64,000 nt of DNA from Acidovorax sp. sif1233 (GTDB lineage: Bacteria > Pseudomonadota > Gammaproteobacteria > Burkholderiales > Burkholderiaceae_C), in contig NZ_JAHUWZ010000001.1 in NCBI RefSeq assembly GCF_019218755.1, positions 1,240,001 through 1,304,000 on the forward strand, read 5' to 3'. The number at the start of each line of letters is the position of its first letter. The stretch's first letter is position 1. The notes under the pieces are model-generated. The model had not been told where the DNA came from. It worked only from the letters and a program-made list of their open reading frames with translations, and made no database searches. Made by a program: the position numbers and the translations under genes. Below, one piece after another: positions 26,993-36,086 of this stretch.

Positions 26993-27934
26993 TCAGGAGA
27001 TGATGGGCAGGCCTGCGCTGCGCGCGCTGAGGGCCTCCGAGGCGCCTGGACAAGGCACCGCAACGGTTTCGCAGCAATCCGCGGGCAGGCCCAGCCAGCG
27101 CTGCGCCGCCGCCTCGAGCATGGCCACCGGGCCGGTCGTGAGCAGGCGGATGTCCGGCGATTGCGCCGCGGTGGCGCTGGAGGGTGTGTTGAGCAATCCC
27201 GCTGTTTCCAGGAGCCGCTGCGTCTGCCGTGCCACAGGCGCGCCGGTTTCGATGAACTGGACGTCAGGCCCCACCAGCGCCCGCAATTCATGCGCCACAA
27301 AGATGTAGTGCGTGCAGCCCAGCACCAGCGTGTCGATCTGCCCGGCTGAAGCGCCGAACATGCCCATGGCGCGGATGTAGCGCTCACACAGGGCGCCGGT
27401 TTCGGTGGCACCGACGGCGCCGCCAGGTGCTGGCATGGGCTGGGCCACGCCGCGCTCGATGGCATGGGCCAGGCCGTCGCACGGCTGCACCACGAACTCC
27501 GCTTGATCCGCCAGCGAACCCAGCAGCTTGCCGAACTTGCTGCTGGTGAGTGTGCCCCGCGTTCCGATCACGCCCACGCGGCCTGTTCTGGTGGCTGCCA
27601 GCGCTGGCTTGATGGCGGGCTCCAGGCCCACCAGGGGCAGGTCGGGGTGGTTGCTGCGCACCTCGTGGATGGCCGCCGCCGTGGCGGTGTTGCATGCCAC
27701 CACCAGGGCCTTGATGTGGTGCTGCCCGCGCAGGTACTGCGTGATGGCGTGGGTGCGCGCGCTCACGTAGGCATCGCCGCGCTCGCCGTAGGGGGCGTTG
27801 GCGCTGTCTGCCAGGTACACGAAACGCTCGTGGGGCAGCTCGGCCCGCAGGGCGCGCAGCACGCTCAGGCCGCCGACCCCGCTGTCGAACACGCCGATGG
27901 GTTGCTGTGGCTGCGGCGGCGTTGGCTGGATCAT
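26993..27934 (-). CDS. murI: glutamate racemase
   Basis: 313 residues. The active-site motifs are FDSGVGGLSV at the N terminus, ACNTATAAA with the first catalytic Cys and LGCTHYIF with the second. It supplies D-glutamate for peptidoglycan. The start at 27934 (MIQPTPPQ) places the conserved GVFDSGVGG at residue 14; earlier in-frame codons give an Arg-rich non-family extension. It is longer than E. coli-type enzymes in the loop between the second Cys and the C terminus (TGAPVARQTQRLLE onward). Confidence 0.96.
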   Translation of the reverse strand: MIQPTPPQPQQPIGVFDSGVGGLSVLRALRAELPHERFVYLADSANAPYGERGDAYVSARTHAITQYLRGQHHIKALVVACNTATAAAIHEVRSNHPDLPLVGLEPAIKPALAATRTGRVGVIGTRGTLTSSKFGKLLGSLADQAEFVVQPCDGLAHAIERGVAQPMPAPGGAVGATETGALCERYIRAMGMFGASAGQIDTLVLGCTHYIFVAHELRALVGPDVQFIETGAPVARQTQRLLETAGLLNTPSSATAAQSPDIRLLTTGPVAMLEAAAQRWLGLPADCCETVAVPCPGASEALSARSAGLPIIS

Positions 27935-28080
27935 GAAAAAATCACTGCGATGCTGGGGGAGATGAAGTCGACAGTGTGCCGCAGTCGCGCGCAAAATGCC
28001 GCGCGGCGGGAGGCACTCCGGGGAGCGCGTGCCTGGCGAGGGCCCGAGGAGGCCACCCACCAGGCTGCGCGGGCCGCCTG

Positions 28081-29649
28081 TCAGGCGGTGGCGGCGACCC
28101 CGATGCCCTTGAACTCCCCGGTGGCGATGCGCTTTTGCCACTCGGCCGGGCCGGTGATGTGCGCGCTGGTGCCGCCGGAATCCACGGCCACGGTCACGGG
28201 CATGTCCACCACGTCGAACTCGTAGATGGCTTCCATGCCCAGGTCCTCGAAGCCCACGACCTTGGCGGTCTTGATGGCCTTGCTCACCAGGTAGGCGGCG
28301 CCACCCACGGCCATGAGATAGGCGCTCTTGTGGTTCTTGATGGACTCGATGGCCACCGGGCCGCGTTCGGCCTTGCCGATCATGGCGATCAGGCCGGTTT
28401 TCTCCAGCATCATGTCGGTGAACTTGTCCATGCGCGTGGCGGTGGTGGGGCCGGCGGGGCCCACGGCCTCGTCCTTGACCGGGTCCACGGGGCCCACGTA
28501 GTAGATGACGCGGTTCGTGAAGTCCACGGGCAGCTTCTCGCCCTTGGCAAGCATGTCCTGGATGCGCTTGTGCGCGGCGTCGCGGCCGGTGAGCATCTTG
28601 CCGTTGAGCAGCAGCGTGTCGCCGGGCTTCCAGCTGGCCACTTCTTCCTTGGTCAGCGTGTCCAGGTTAACCTTCTTGCTCTTGTTGTAGTCGGGTGCCC
28701 AGTTCACGTTGGGCCACAGGTCCAGGCTGGGCGGCGTGAGGTAGACGGGCCCCGAGCCGTCCAGCACGAAGTGCGCGTGGCGCGTGGCGGCGCAGTTGGG
28801 GATCATCGCGATCGGCTTGCTGGCCGCGTGCGTGGGGTACATCTTGATCTTGACATCCAGCACAGTGGTCAGGCCGCCCAGGCCCTGAGCGCCGATGCCC
28901 AGGGCATTGACCTTCTCGAACAGCTCCAGGCGCAGCGCTTCGACCTTGTCGAGCGCGGGGCCGCCGGTCTTGGCGGCTTCGGCCTTGGCTTGCAGCTCGT
29001 ACATATCGAGGTCGTCCATCAGGCTCTCCTTGGCCATGAGCACGGCCTTTTCCGCCGTGCCGCCGATGCCGATGCCCAGCATGCCGGGCGGGCACCAGCC
29101 GGCGCCCATGGTGGGCACGGTCTTGAGCACCCAGTCCACCACGCTGTCGCTGGGGTTGAGCATGTACATCTTGGACTTGTTCTCCGAGCCGCCGCCCTTG
29201 GCCGCCACGGTGATGTCCACGGTGTTGCCGGGCACGATCTCGGTGAAGATCACGGCGGGCGTGTTGTCCTTGGTGTTCTTGCGGTCGAACTGCGGGTCGG
29301 CCACCACGCTGGCGCGCAGGGTGTTGTCGGGGTGGTTGTAGCCGCGGCGCACGCCTTCGTTGATGGCGTCGTCCAGGCTGCCCGTGAAGCCGTCCCAGCG
29401 CACGTCCATGCCCACCTTCAGGAACACGTTGACGATGCCGGTGTCCTGGCAGATGGGGCGCTGGCCGGTGGCGCTCATCTTGCTGTTGGTCAGGATCTGC
29501 GCGATCGCGTCCTTGGCCGCCGGGCTTTGCTCGCGCTCGTAGGCGCGGGCCAAGTGGGCGATGTAATCGGTGGGGTGGTAGTAGCTGATGTACTGCAGCG
29601 CGGCGGCTACGGATTCGATGAGATCGTCCTGGCGGATGGAGGTGGTCAT
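28081..29649 (-). CDS. fumA: class I (iron-sulfur) fumarate hydratase
   Basis: 522 residues. The 4Fe-4S class I family is recognised from GQRPICQDTGI, GWCPPGMLGIGIGG and PNCAATRHAHF, which carry the three cluster-binding Cys. The C-terminal beta domain holds GPTTATRMDKF. It interconverts fumarate and malate in the TCA cycle and is oxygen- and iron-sensitive by family. The start at 29649 (MTTSIRQ) is the family start; upstream frame is not conserved. A class II fumarase gene lies 3.5 kb away, giving the cell both forms. Confidence 0.95.
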   Translation of the reverse strand: MTTSIRQDDLIESVAAALQYISYYHPTDYIAHLARAYEREQSPAAKDAIAQILTNSKMSATGQRPICQDTGIVNVFLKVGMDVRWDGFTGSLDDAINEGVRRGYNHPDNTLRASVVADPQFDRKNTKDNTPAVIFTEIVPGNTVDITVAAKGGGSENKSKMYMLNPSDSVVDWVLKTVPTMGAGWCPPGMLGIGIGGTAEKAVLMAKESLMDDLDMYELQAKAEAAKTGGPALDKVEALRLELFEKVNALGIGAQGLGGLTTVLDVKIKMYPTHAASKPIAMIPNCAATRHAHFVLDGSGPVYLTPPSLDLWPNVNWAPDYNKSKKVNLDTLTKEEVASWKPGDTLLLNGKMLTGRDAAHKRIQDMLAKGEKLPVDFTNRVIYYVGPVDPVKDEAVGPAGPTTATRMDKFTDMMLEKTGLIAMIGKAERGPVAIESIKNHKSAYLMAVGGAAYLVSKAIKTAKVVGFEDLGMEAIYEFDVVDMPVTVAVDSGGTSAHITGPAEWQKRIATGEFKGIGVAATA

Positions 29650-29893
29650 GGCGGTTCGTGGGGGAGTCTTTTGTGGAGAACGCAAACGCGTTCCTGTCCT
29701 GCCCGCCGCACACGCCGCCTGTCGACCAGCGCTGGGCCGCAAACCGCGCTGCCGATGGCAGGCGGACCGTATTTTGACAGACCCCCGCTGGCGCCACCTT
29801 GCGCCCGGGCAAAGGCGGGCGCCGCCGGTCGGCCATTGGCGCCTGCACGGGGGCGCCAGATACCCCCATGGGGTGGTGTTCGGTCCGCCGTGT

Positions 29894-30334
29894 TCACGGC
29901 GCTCCTGTTCCCTCCCCGTCCTCCGGTTCTTCGTCGGTGTCGCTGGTGCCCGGCAGGTCGTCCGCGCTCAAGGGGGGCGCGCCGGCCTGCCGGTTGCCGC
30001 GCCCTGGCGTCTCGCGCTCGGTATCCACGGCGTCGCGTTCGTCGTCCTGCATCCCTTCATCCGGGCCGCCGCCGTCACCGGGACCGCCAGCTTGCATGGT
30101 TTCCACATGGTCGGGGAGGATGTCGCGGGCGGTGGGCTGCGGGTCGGGCTCCACGCTGCCGCGCTCGCCCGTGCCAAAGCGGTCGGTGTCGCTGTCCGAT
30201 TCCGTGCTGTAGGCCCCTGCGCTGTCGCTGCCGGAGTCGGAGGCGTCACTGGGCCCCAGGCTGTCGATGCCGGTGGCACTGTGGGCGGGGGGAAGGTTGT
30301 CGGCGTCGATGCCGAGAAGGCTGCTGGTGGCCAT
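29894..30334 (-). CDS. acidic, disordered conserved hypothetical protein
   Basis: 146 residues beginning MATSSLLGIDADNLP. The composition is dominated by Asp, Ser, Gly, Pro and Glu, with the motif GPSDASDSGSDSAG and the segment ESDSDTDRFGTGERG; no hydrophobic core is visible, so it should be intrinsically disordered. The motif looks like a family I recall in Burkholderiales without a known role. The Met at 30334 was chosen because the upstream extension is Arg-rich and non-acidic. It may not be co-transcribed with the GGDEF-EAL gene upstream, which ends 195 bases away. Confidence 0.65.
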   Translation of the reverse strand: MATSSLLGIDADNLPPAHSATGIDSLGPSDASDSGSDSAGAYSTESDSDTDRFGTGERGSVEPDPQPTARDILPDHVETMQAGGPGDGGGPDEGMQDDERDAVDTERETPGRGNRQAGAPPLSADDLPGTSDTDEEPEDGEGTGAP

Positions 30335-30529
30335 GGTCTGCTCCGATGGTTGAGGAGGGGGCGCGGGCTCCATGCGGATCCGCGGCGCGGAGGCGGAAAC
30401 ACCGCCGCAATGCCATCGTCGGCGTGCACGGCGCTGCCCCGCGTCAGGCAGCGCTGACATGGGTGTCGTCCATCTTCGCCGGTACCTTCCCAAGGCCTTG
30501 AAAAGGTGCCCGGGCGCTGGTTGCCGCGC

Positions 30530-32692
30530 TCAGAAGTCCGGCAGCGTCCCGATGACGGACGGGGTGAAGTCCGCGCTGCCCACGGGCTTTTCGCCCTGCG
30601 ACCAGGCCAGCAGTGTGTCTGCCGGCATGGGGCGGGCGTAGAAGAAGCCCTGCAGCTCGTCACAGCCCATGCCCAGCAGGATGTCGCGCTGGCCGCTGGT
30701 CTCCACTCCCTCGGCCACCACGCGCAGGCCCAGGGCATGCGCCAGGCTGACCACGGCGGCCACGACGGCGCGGGCGTCCTCGCTGCTTTCCAGGTCGTTC
30801 ACGAAGCTGCGGTCGATCTTGAGTTGCTGCGCGGGCAGCTGGCGCAGGTAGTTCAGGCTGGAGTAGCCGGTGCCGAAGTCGTCGATAGACAGGAACACGC
30901 CGATGCGCGCCAGCCCGTCGAAAGTGCGCTGGGTGGCCTTGATGTCTTCCATGGCCACGGATTCGGTGATCTCGCACAGCAGCTGCGAGGCATCCACCCC
31001 GTGGCGCAGCAGGGCCTGCCCGATGCGCTCGGCCAGCCCGCTTTCGCGCAGCTGGTGCACCGACAGGTTGATCGCCACGCGCATGCGCATGCCGCTGCGC
31101 GCCCACTCGGCGACCTGGCGGCAGGCCTCGTTGATGACCCAGTTGCCCAGCCGCCCGATCAGGCCGAAGCGCTCGGCCAGCGCGATGAACACCACCGGGC
31201 TCACCATGCCATGCTTCGGATGGTTCCAGCGCAGCAGGGCCTCCACGCCGCTGATCTGGCCGCGCGTGCCGTCGATCTTGGGCTGGTAGTGCAGGGCCAG
31301 TTCGCCCCGGTCCAGCGCCTGGCGCAGGTCGTTCTGCAGCTCCAGCTGCTCGGATGCATCGGAGCCCATGTGGGGTTCGAACAGCGCATAGCAGCCGCCA
31401 CCCGCGCGCTTGGCGGCGTACATGGCGGCATCGGCGTTGGCCACGAGCTTGTTGCGGTCACCGTGGTCGGGGTGCACCACGACGCCGATGGAGCAGGCGA
31501 TCTGCACCTGCTTGCCCGACACCTCGAACGGCTGCGACAGGGAGGACAGCACCCGGTTGGCCACCGTCACGCAGTCGGCCACGTCGCTCACGTCCTCCAG
31601 CAGGATCAGGAATTCGTCGCCCCCCACGCGCGCCACGGTATCGCCCTCGCGGGCTTCGCGGCGCAGCCGGTCGGCCGCGCTGCGCAGGATCACGTCGCCC
31701 GCGGCATGGCCAAACGAATCGTTGATGGGCTTGAAGCCGTCCAGGTCCACGAACAGCACGGCCAGGCGGTCCTCCACGCGGTGGTGGTTGGTGCGGTCCA
31801 GGCGCAGCAGCGCGTGGATGAGGCGGTCTTCGAACAGCAGCCGGTTGGGCAGGCCGGTGAGGGCATCGGCGAATGCGCGTTTTTGCAGTTCGTCATTGGC
31901 CGCCTGCAGGCGGGTGTTGCTGTCCTGCAGCGACCGCGTCAGACGCTCGGCCGTGGCTTGCAGCCGCGCGTCCAGGATGGAGGTGAACAAGGTGCTCACC
32001 AGCAGCATGCCGGTGGCCATGAGCACCATGGCCGTCAGGCCCGGGCCGCCGAGCTCTCCCGCGCTCAGGCACACGGAGCCCATGGCAAAGCTGGCCGCCG
32101 CCATGCCGGTGTAGTGCATGCCGCAGATGGCCACGGCCATCACGAACGATGCCGCCAGCTGGTAGGGCAGGCGCTGGCTGGGCCGCACCCGGCGCAGCAG
32201 CTTGAAGATCAGCAGGGCCGTGGCCGAGGCCAGCACCGCGATCAGCACCGACAGCGCCACCAGCGGCAGGTTCCACACGATGCCTGGCGCCATTTCCATG
32301 GCCGCCATGCCGATGTAGTGCATGCCGCTGATGCCGGCCCCCATCACCAGCGCGCCCAGCGCCAGCTGCATCCGGCCAAAGTGTGTGCGGCTTGCGAGCT
32401 GCAGGGCCATGGCGGAGGCGGCCACGGCGGCCAGCCACGACAGCAGCGTGAGCCCGCCGGCAAAGCCGATCTCGATGGGCAGCCGGAAGGCCTGCATGCC
32501 CAGGAAATGCATGGACCAGATGCCCGTGCCCATGACGATGGACCCCGCGGCCCACCACGCCAGGCCGACGCGGCGCTGCGCGGTGCGCACCCGCCGCGCC
32601 AGGTCGAGCGTCACGTACGACGCGAGCATGGCAATGGCAAAGGAGGCGGCCACCACGAACAGGTTGTAGCTGGAGGGCATGAACGTGTTCAT
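30530..32692 (-). CDS. MHYT-GGDEF-EAL membrane protein (c-di-GMP turnover)
   Basis: 720 residues. A seven-helix MHYT sensor occupies about 1-240, with three Met-His motifs (MHFLGM at 61, MHYIGM at 124, MHYTGM at 192) thought to bind metal, possibly copper, and to sense a gas. A GGDEF domain follows with an intact signature (GGDEF at 357-361), then an EAL domain (EALLRWNHP at 484; [16 protein letters not shown]). Both catalytic signatures are intact, so it could make or degrade c-di-GMP. Its start is 436 bases from fumC, divergently. Confidence 0.95.
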   Translation of the reverse strand: MNTFMPSSYNLFVVAASFAIAMLASYVTLDLARRVRTAQRRVGLAWWAAGSIVMGTGIWSMHFLGMQAFRLPIEIGFAGGLTLLSWLAAVAASAMALQLASRTHFGRMQLALGALVMGAGISGMHYIGMAAMEMAPGIVWNLPLVALSVLIAVLASATALLIFKLLRRVRPSQRLPYQLAASFVMAVAICGMHYTGMAAASFAMGSVCLSAGELGGPGLTAMVLMATGMLLVSTLFTSILDARLQATAERLTRSLQDSNTRLQAANDELQKRAFADALTGLPNRLLFEDRLIHALLRLDRTNHHRVEDRLAVLFVDLDGFKPINDSFGHAAGDVILRSAADRLRREAREGDTVARVGGDEFLILLEDVSDVADCVTVANRVLSSLSQPFEVSGKQVQIACSIGVVVHPDHGDRNKLVANADAAMYAAKRAGGGCYALFEPHMGSDASEQLELQNDLRQALDRGELALHYQPKIDGTRGQISGVEALLRWNHPKHGMVSPVVFIALAERFGLIGRLGNWVINEACRQVAEWARSGMRMRVAINLSVHQLRESGLAERIGQALLRHGVDASQLLCEITESVAMEDIKATQRTFDGLARIGVFLSIDDFGTGYSSLNYLRQLPAQQLKIDRSFVNDLESSEDARAVVAAVVSLAHALGLRVVAEGVETSGQRDILLGMGCDELQGFFYARPMPADTLLAWSQGEKPVGSADFTPSVIGTLPDF

Positions 32693-33128
32693 GGTGCGAA
32701 AGGTGCTGGGGTTGGAAGGGCAGGGTGCATCGGGCGCGCGGCGCCGTCAAGGGCCTGGGCAGACATGCGGCGAAAGCCTGCAGGGCAGGGGCCGCGCGCG
32801 ACGGAGTGTAGCCAGGGGCGCGAAGCCGCGCCGGAGTGGGGGTTTGCCCTGGCTTGGCCGGGTGGATGTCCCCACCTGCAGTGGTGGCGGTGCGGGCTGT
32901 TTCCTTCCGGGGCAGGGCTTGCCGCACACTGACTGCTCCACGCCCCCGCACGGGCCATACAAGTCTGTAAATGAGAATGGTTTGTTTTTGCATTATGCTG
33001 CCGGTCGCGCCGACATTCCCCGGCCGCACCCTTTTCCGGCCAGACGCTGGCCCGCCGCCGTGGCCTTCCCGCCACGCCGGGCGTCCGGCGTCCGCCCGCC
33101 TGTTGTTTCACTTGGAGAACCACTGCCC
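32693..33128. other. intergenic region between the c-di-GMP gene and fumC
   Basis: 436 bases carrying the divergent control regions. The left 270 bases are GC-rich and show nothing specific. A locally AT-rich patch at 32960-33000 contains the Fur-box-like site. No gene is credible here. Confidence 0.6.
32969..32998 (+). promoter_or_regulatory. Fur-box-like site upstream of fumC
   Basis: AAATGAGAATGG followed by TTTGTTTTTGCATT in an AT-rich patch. The left half AATGAGAA equals the half-site of the better palindrome at 63001-63019; the right half is only a partial match. It lies about 135 bases before the fumC start. Confidence 0.45.
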
Positions 33129-34514
33129 ATGACCTCCCGTACCGAACGCGACACCTTTGGCCCCATCGAGGTGCCGGCCGACAGGCTCTGGGGCGCGCAG
33201 ACGCAGCGCTCGCTGCAGAACTTCGACATCTCGGGCGAGCAGCAGCCGCGCGAGATCATCAAGGCCCTGGCGCAGGTCAAGCGCGCCTCGGCCGTGGTCA
33301 ACCAGGCCCTGGGCCTGCAGGACGCGAAGAAGACCGAGGCCATCGTGGCCGCCGCCGACGAAGTGATCGCCGGCAAGCACCCGGGCGAGTTCCCGCTGGT
33401 GGTGTGGCAGACGGGCTCGGGCACGCAGACCAACATGAACGTGAACGAGGTGCTGGCCAACCGCGCCAGCGAGATCCTGGGCGGCGAGCGCGGCGAAGGC
33501 CGCCTGGTGCACCCCAATGACGATGTGAACCGCAGCCAGTCGAGCAACGACGTGTTCCCCACCGCCATGCACGTGGCCGCCGTGGAAGCATTCACGCACA
33601 GGCTCCTGCCCGCCATCGCCAGGCTGCGCGCCACGCTGGCGAAGAAGGCGCAGGATTTCGACGGCATCGTCAAGATCGGCCGCACCCATTTGCAGGACGC
33701 CACCCCGCTCACGCTGGGCCAGGAGTTCTCGGGCTATGTGGCCCAGCTCGACCATGGCGAGCGCCACGTGCGCGCCGCGCTGCCCCACCTTTACGAGCTG
33801 GCCCTGGGCGGCACGGCGGTGGGCACGGGCCTGAACGCGCCCAAGGGCTATGCCGAGCAGGCCGCCGCCGAGCTGGCGCGCCTCACGGGCCTGCCCTTTG
33901 TCACCGCGCCGAACAAGTTCGAGGCGCTGGCCTCGGTGGATGGCCTGGTGCACGCCCACGGAGCCCTCAAGACCCTGGCCGCCAGCATGATGAAGATCGC
34001 CAACGACGTGCGCTGGCTCGCCAGCGGCCCGCGCAGCGGCATCGGCGAGCTGAGCATCCCCGAGAACGAGCCCGGTTCGTCCATCATGCCCGGCAAGGTC
34101 AATCCCACGCAGAGCGAGGCCGTGACCATGCTGGCCGCCCAGGTGTTCGGCAACGATGTGGCCATCAACTTCGGAGGTGCCTCGGGCAACTTCGAGCTCA
34201 ATGTCTTCCGTCCCATGGTGGCGCACAACTTCCTGCAGAGCGTGCGCCTGCTGGCCGACGGCATGGTGAGCTTCAACGACCAGTGCGCCGTGGGCATCGA
34301 GCCCAACCGCGAGCGCATCACCGAGTTGGTGGACCGCTCGCTCATGCTGGTGACCGCGCTCAACACCCACATCGGCTACGACAAGGCCGCCTACATCGCC
34401 AAGAAGGCGCACAAGGAAGGCACCAGCCTGCGCGAAGCTGCTGTCGCCTCGGGCCACGTCACGGGCGAGCAGTTCGACCAGTGGGTGGTGCCGGGCCACA
34501 TGGTGGGCCGCTGA
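33129..34514 (+). CDS. fumC: class II (iron-independent) fumarate hydratase
   Basis: 461 residues. The family signature [13 protein letters not shown] at about 317-329 contains the catalytic Ser loop; the N terminus [24 protein letters not shown] and [20 protein letters not shown] are typical. The enzyme needs no iron-sulfur cluster, so it can replace class I fumarase under iron shortage or oxidative stress. The sigma-FecR fusion gene starts only 25 bases after its stop, so the two are probably co-transcribed behind the Fur-like site. Confidence 0.97.
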   Translation: MTSRTERDTFGPIEVPADRLWGAQTQRSLQNFDISGEQQPREIIKALAQVKRASAVVNQALGLQDAKKTEAIVAAADEVIAGKHPGEFPLVVWQTGSGTQTNMNVNEVLANRASEILGGERGEGRLVHPNDDVNRSQSSNDVFPTAMHVAAVEAFTHRLLPAIARLRATLAKKAQDFDGIVKIGRTHLQDATPLTLGQEFSGYVAQLDHGERHVRAALPHLYELALGGTAVGTGLNAPKGYAEQAAAELARLTGLPFVTAPNKFEALASVDGLVHAHGALKTLAASMMKIANDVRWLASGPRSGIGELSIPENEPGSSIMPGKVNPTQSEAVTMLAAQVFGNDVAINFGGASGNFELNVFRPMVAHNFLQSVRLLADGMVSFNDQCAVGIEPNRERITELVDRSLMLVTALNTHIGYDKAAYIAKKAHKEGTSLREAAVASGHVTGEQFDQWVVPGHMVGR

Positions 34515-34539
34515 TTCCGCCCGGGTCGGCCTGCACGCC

Positions 34540-35895
34540 ATGGGCACGGGGGCACTGCCGTCATCTCCGCTGCTCGCGAGCTTTCGCGACAGCTACCGCG
34601 ACCTACTGCGCTACCTCTCGCACCGCACCGGCAATGCCGATGACGCGCGCGACGTGGCGCACGACACCTGGCTGCGCCTGGCCGACATGGACCTGCGCGG
34701 CGAGCGGCCCGCGCTGTGCGAGGCCGAGGCGCGGGCCTATGTATTCGCCATGGCGCGCAATCTCGTCATCGACCGGCAGCGCCACGCGGGCGTGGTGGCC
34801 CGCCATGCGCTGGCCCAGGCCCATGCGGACTCGGGCGCCGGCACGGCGGCGCGCCACGGCCCCGATGCCGCCGAGGCCCTGATGTACCGGCAGGCGGTGG
34901 ACGCGGTCGAAGCCGCGCTCGCCGCCGTGCCCGAGCGCGCGCGCCAGGTCTTCCTGCGCCACCGCATCAACGGCGAAGGCCAGGGCGCGCTCGCGGCCGA
35001 ATACGGCATCTCGCGCAACATGGTCGAGCGCGACATGATGCTCGCCATGGACCGCGTGCAGGCTGCCATGGAGCAGTGGCACGCGGCGGGCCGCAGCTCT
35101 CCTGTGGCACCGGCGTCGCACCACGAAACCCGCCGCACCGGCCGCCGCCGCTCGCTGGCGGCATTGCTGAGTTTTGCCGCAATGGGCGTGGGCGGCGTGG
35201 GGGCCTGGCAATGGTGGCGCACCGCAGTCGCGCAGTGGCAGCAGGTGGCACGCACCGGCCAGGGGCAGACGCTGCGCCACCCGCTGCCCGACGGCAGCCG
35301 CATCACGCTCGACGCGCAAAGCCGCGTGCACATGGCGTACTACGCCGGGCAGCGCCGCGTGAGCCTGCTGGCCGGGGCGGCGTTCTTCGACGTGGTGCGC
35401 GACGCGGACCGCCCCTTCGTGGTGGAGGTGCCCGGTGGCGCCGAGGGGGGCGCCGTGCGCGTGACCGTGCTGGGCACGCGCTTCGGTGTGGAGCACGGCG
35501 CCAGCGGGGTCGATGTGCAGGTGGAGTCGGGCCGCGTGCGGGTGGAGTCGCTGGGGCCGGATGGCCAGCCCCTGGCGGTGCGGGAACTCGCGGGCGGACA
35601 GGCGCTGCGGGTGCGGCCGGGCGAACCGCTCGCCCAGGCCGTCGCCCCGGCGCACGAGGCCGCCGCTTGGCGCCACGGCGTGGTGGCTTTTGCCGATGCG
35701 CCGCTGGCCGAGGCCGTGGACCGCCTGCGCCGCTACCTGCCGCGCCCGGTTCAGGTGGAGGCCGGTGCCGCCGCGCTGCGCCTGTCGGGGCAGGTGCGCA
35801 TTGCACAGGCCGAGGACTTCGTGCGGGCACTGCCTTCCGTCGTGCCGGTGCAGGTGCGGCTCGTGGCGGGGCAATGGCGGGTGGCCGCGCGCTGA
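34540..35895 (+). CDS. ECF sigma factor fused to a FecR anti-sigma regulator (IutY-like)
   Basis: 451 residues in one uninterrupted frame. Residues 12-80 form an ECF region 2 (SFRDSYRDLLRYLSHRTGN, MARNLVIDRQR) and 115-180 region 4 (VPERARQVFLRHRINGEGQ, AAEYGISRNMVERDMM), as in FecI. A basic linker leads to a membrane segment at about 205-226. The periplasmic part is FecR: HPLPDGSRITLDAQSRV, then VLGTRFGVE with the Gly312-Thr313 site where FecR proteins self-cleave, and a C-terminal STN-like domain (383-451). Single-chain sigma/anti-sigma proteins are known from Pseudomonas putida IutY. The signal should come from the TonB receptor downstream. Confidence 0.9.
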   Translation: MGTGALPSSPLLASFRDSYRDLLRYLSHRTGNADDARDVAHDTWLRLADMDLRGERPALCEAEARAYVFAMARNLVIDRQRHAGVVARHALAQAHADSGAGTAARHGPDAAEALMYRQAVDAVEAALAAVPERARQVFLRHRINGEGQGALAAEYGISRNMVERDMMLAMDRVQAAMEQWHAAGRSSPVAPASHHETRRTGRRRSLAALLSFAAMGVGGVGAWQWWRTAVAQWQQVARTGQGQTLRHPLPDGSRITLDAQSRVHMAYYAGQRRVSLLAGAAFFDVVRDADRPFVVEVPGGAEGGAVRVTVLGTRFGVEHGASGVDVQVESGRVRVESLGPDGQPLAVRELAGGQALRVRPGEPLAQAVAPAHEAAAWRHGVVAFADAPLAEAVDRLRRYLPRPVQVEAGAAALRLSGQVRIAQAEDFVRALPSVVPVQVRLVAGQWRVAAR

Positions 35896-35958
35896 CGGCC
35901 AGGCCGGAGGATGGGGCAGGACGCGCGATTTTGGGGAATGTTGGTGAAAGTGGCCGAC

Positions 35959-36001
35959 AGCGCTTGCTCCATAAGCGCTGAAAGCTATTGTTTTAATAGC
36001 T
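35959..36001 (+). repeat. dispersed double-hairpin element, copy A
   Basis: The clearest copy. Stem 1 is AGCGCTT/AAGCGCT (35959-35965, 35973-35979); stem 2 is AGCTATT/AATAGCT (35983-35989, 35995-36001) around GTTTT. It lies between the sigma-FecR fusion and the TonB receptor gene. Confidence 0.75.
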
Positions 36002-36086
36002 GTTTGGCCGATCAGGGCGCTGGCAGGCGCGCCGCCATTCAGGAAGTGGGAGGGCCCATTCGTTGTAGCGGGGAAAGGACTTCACC

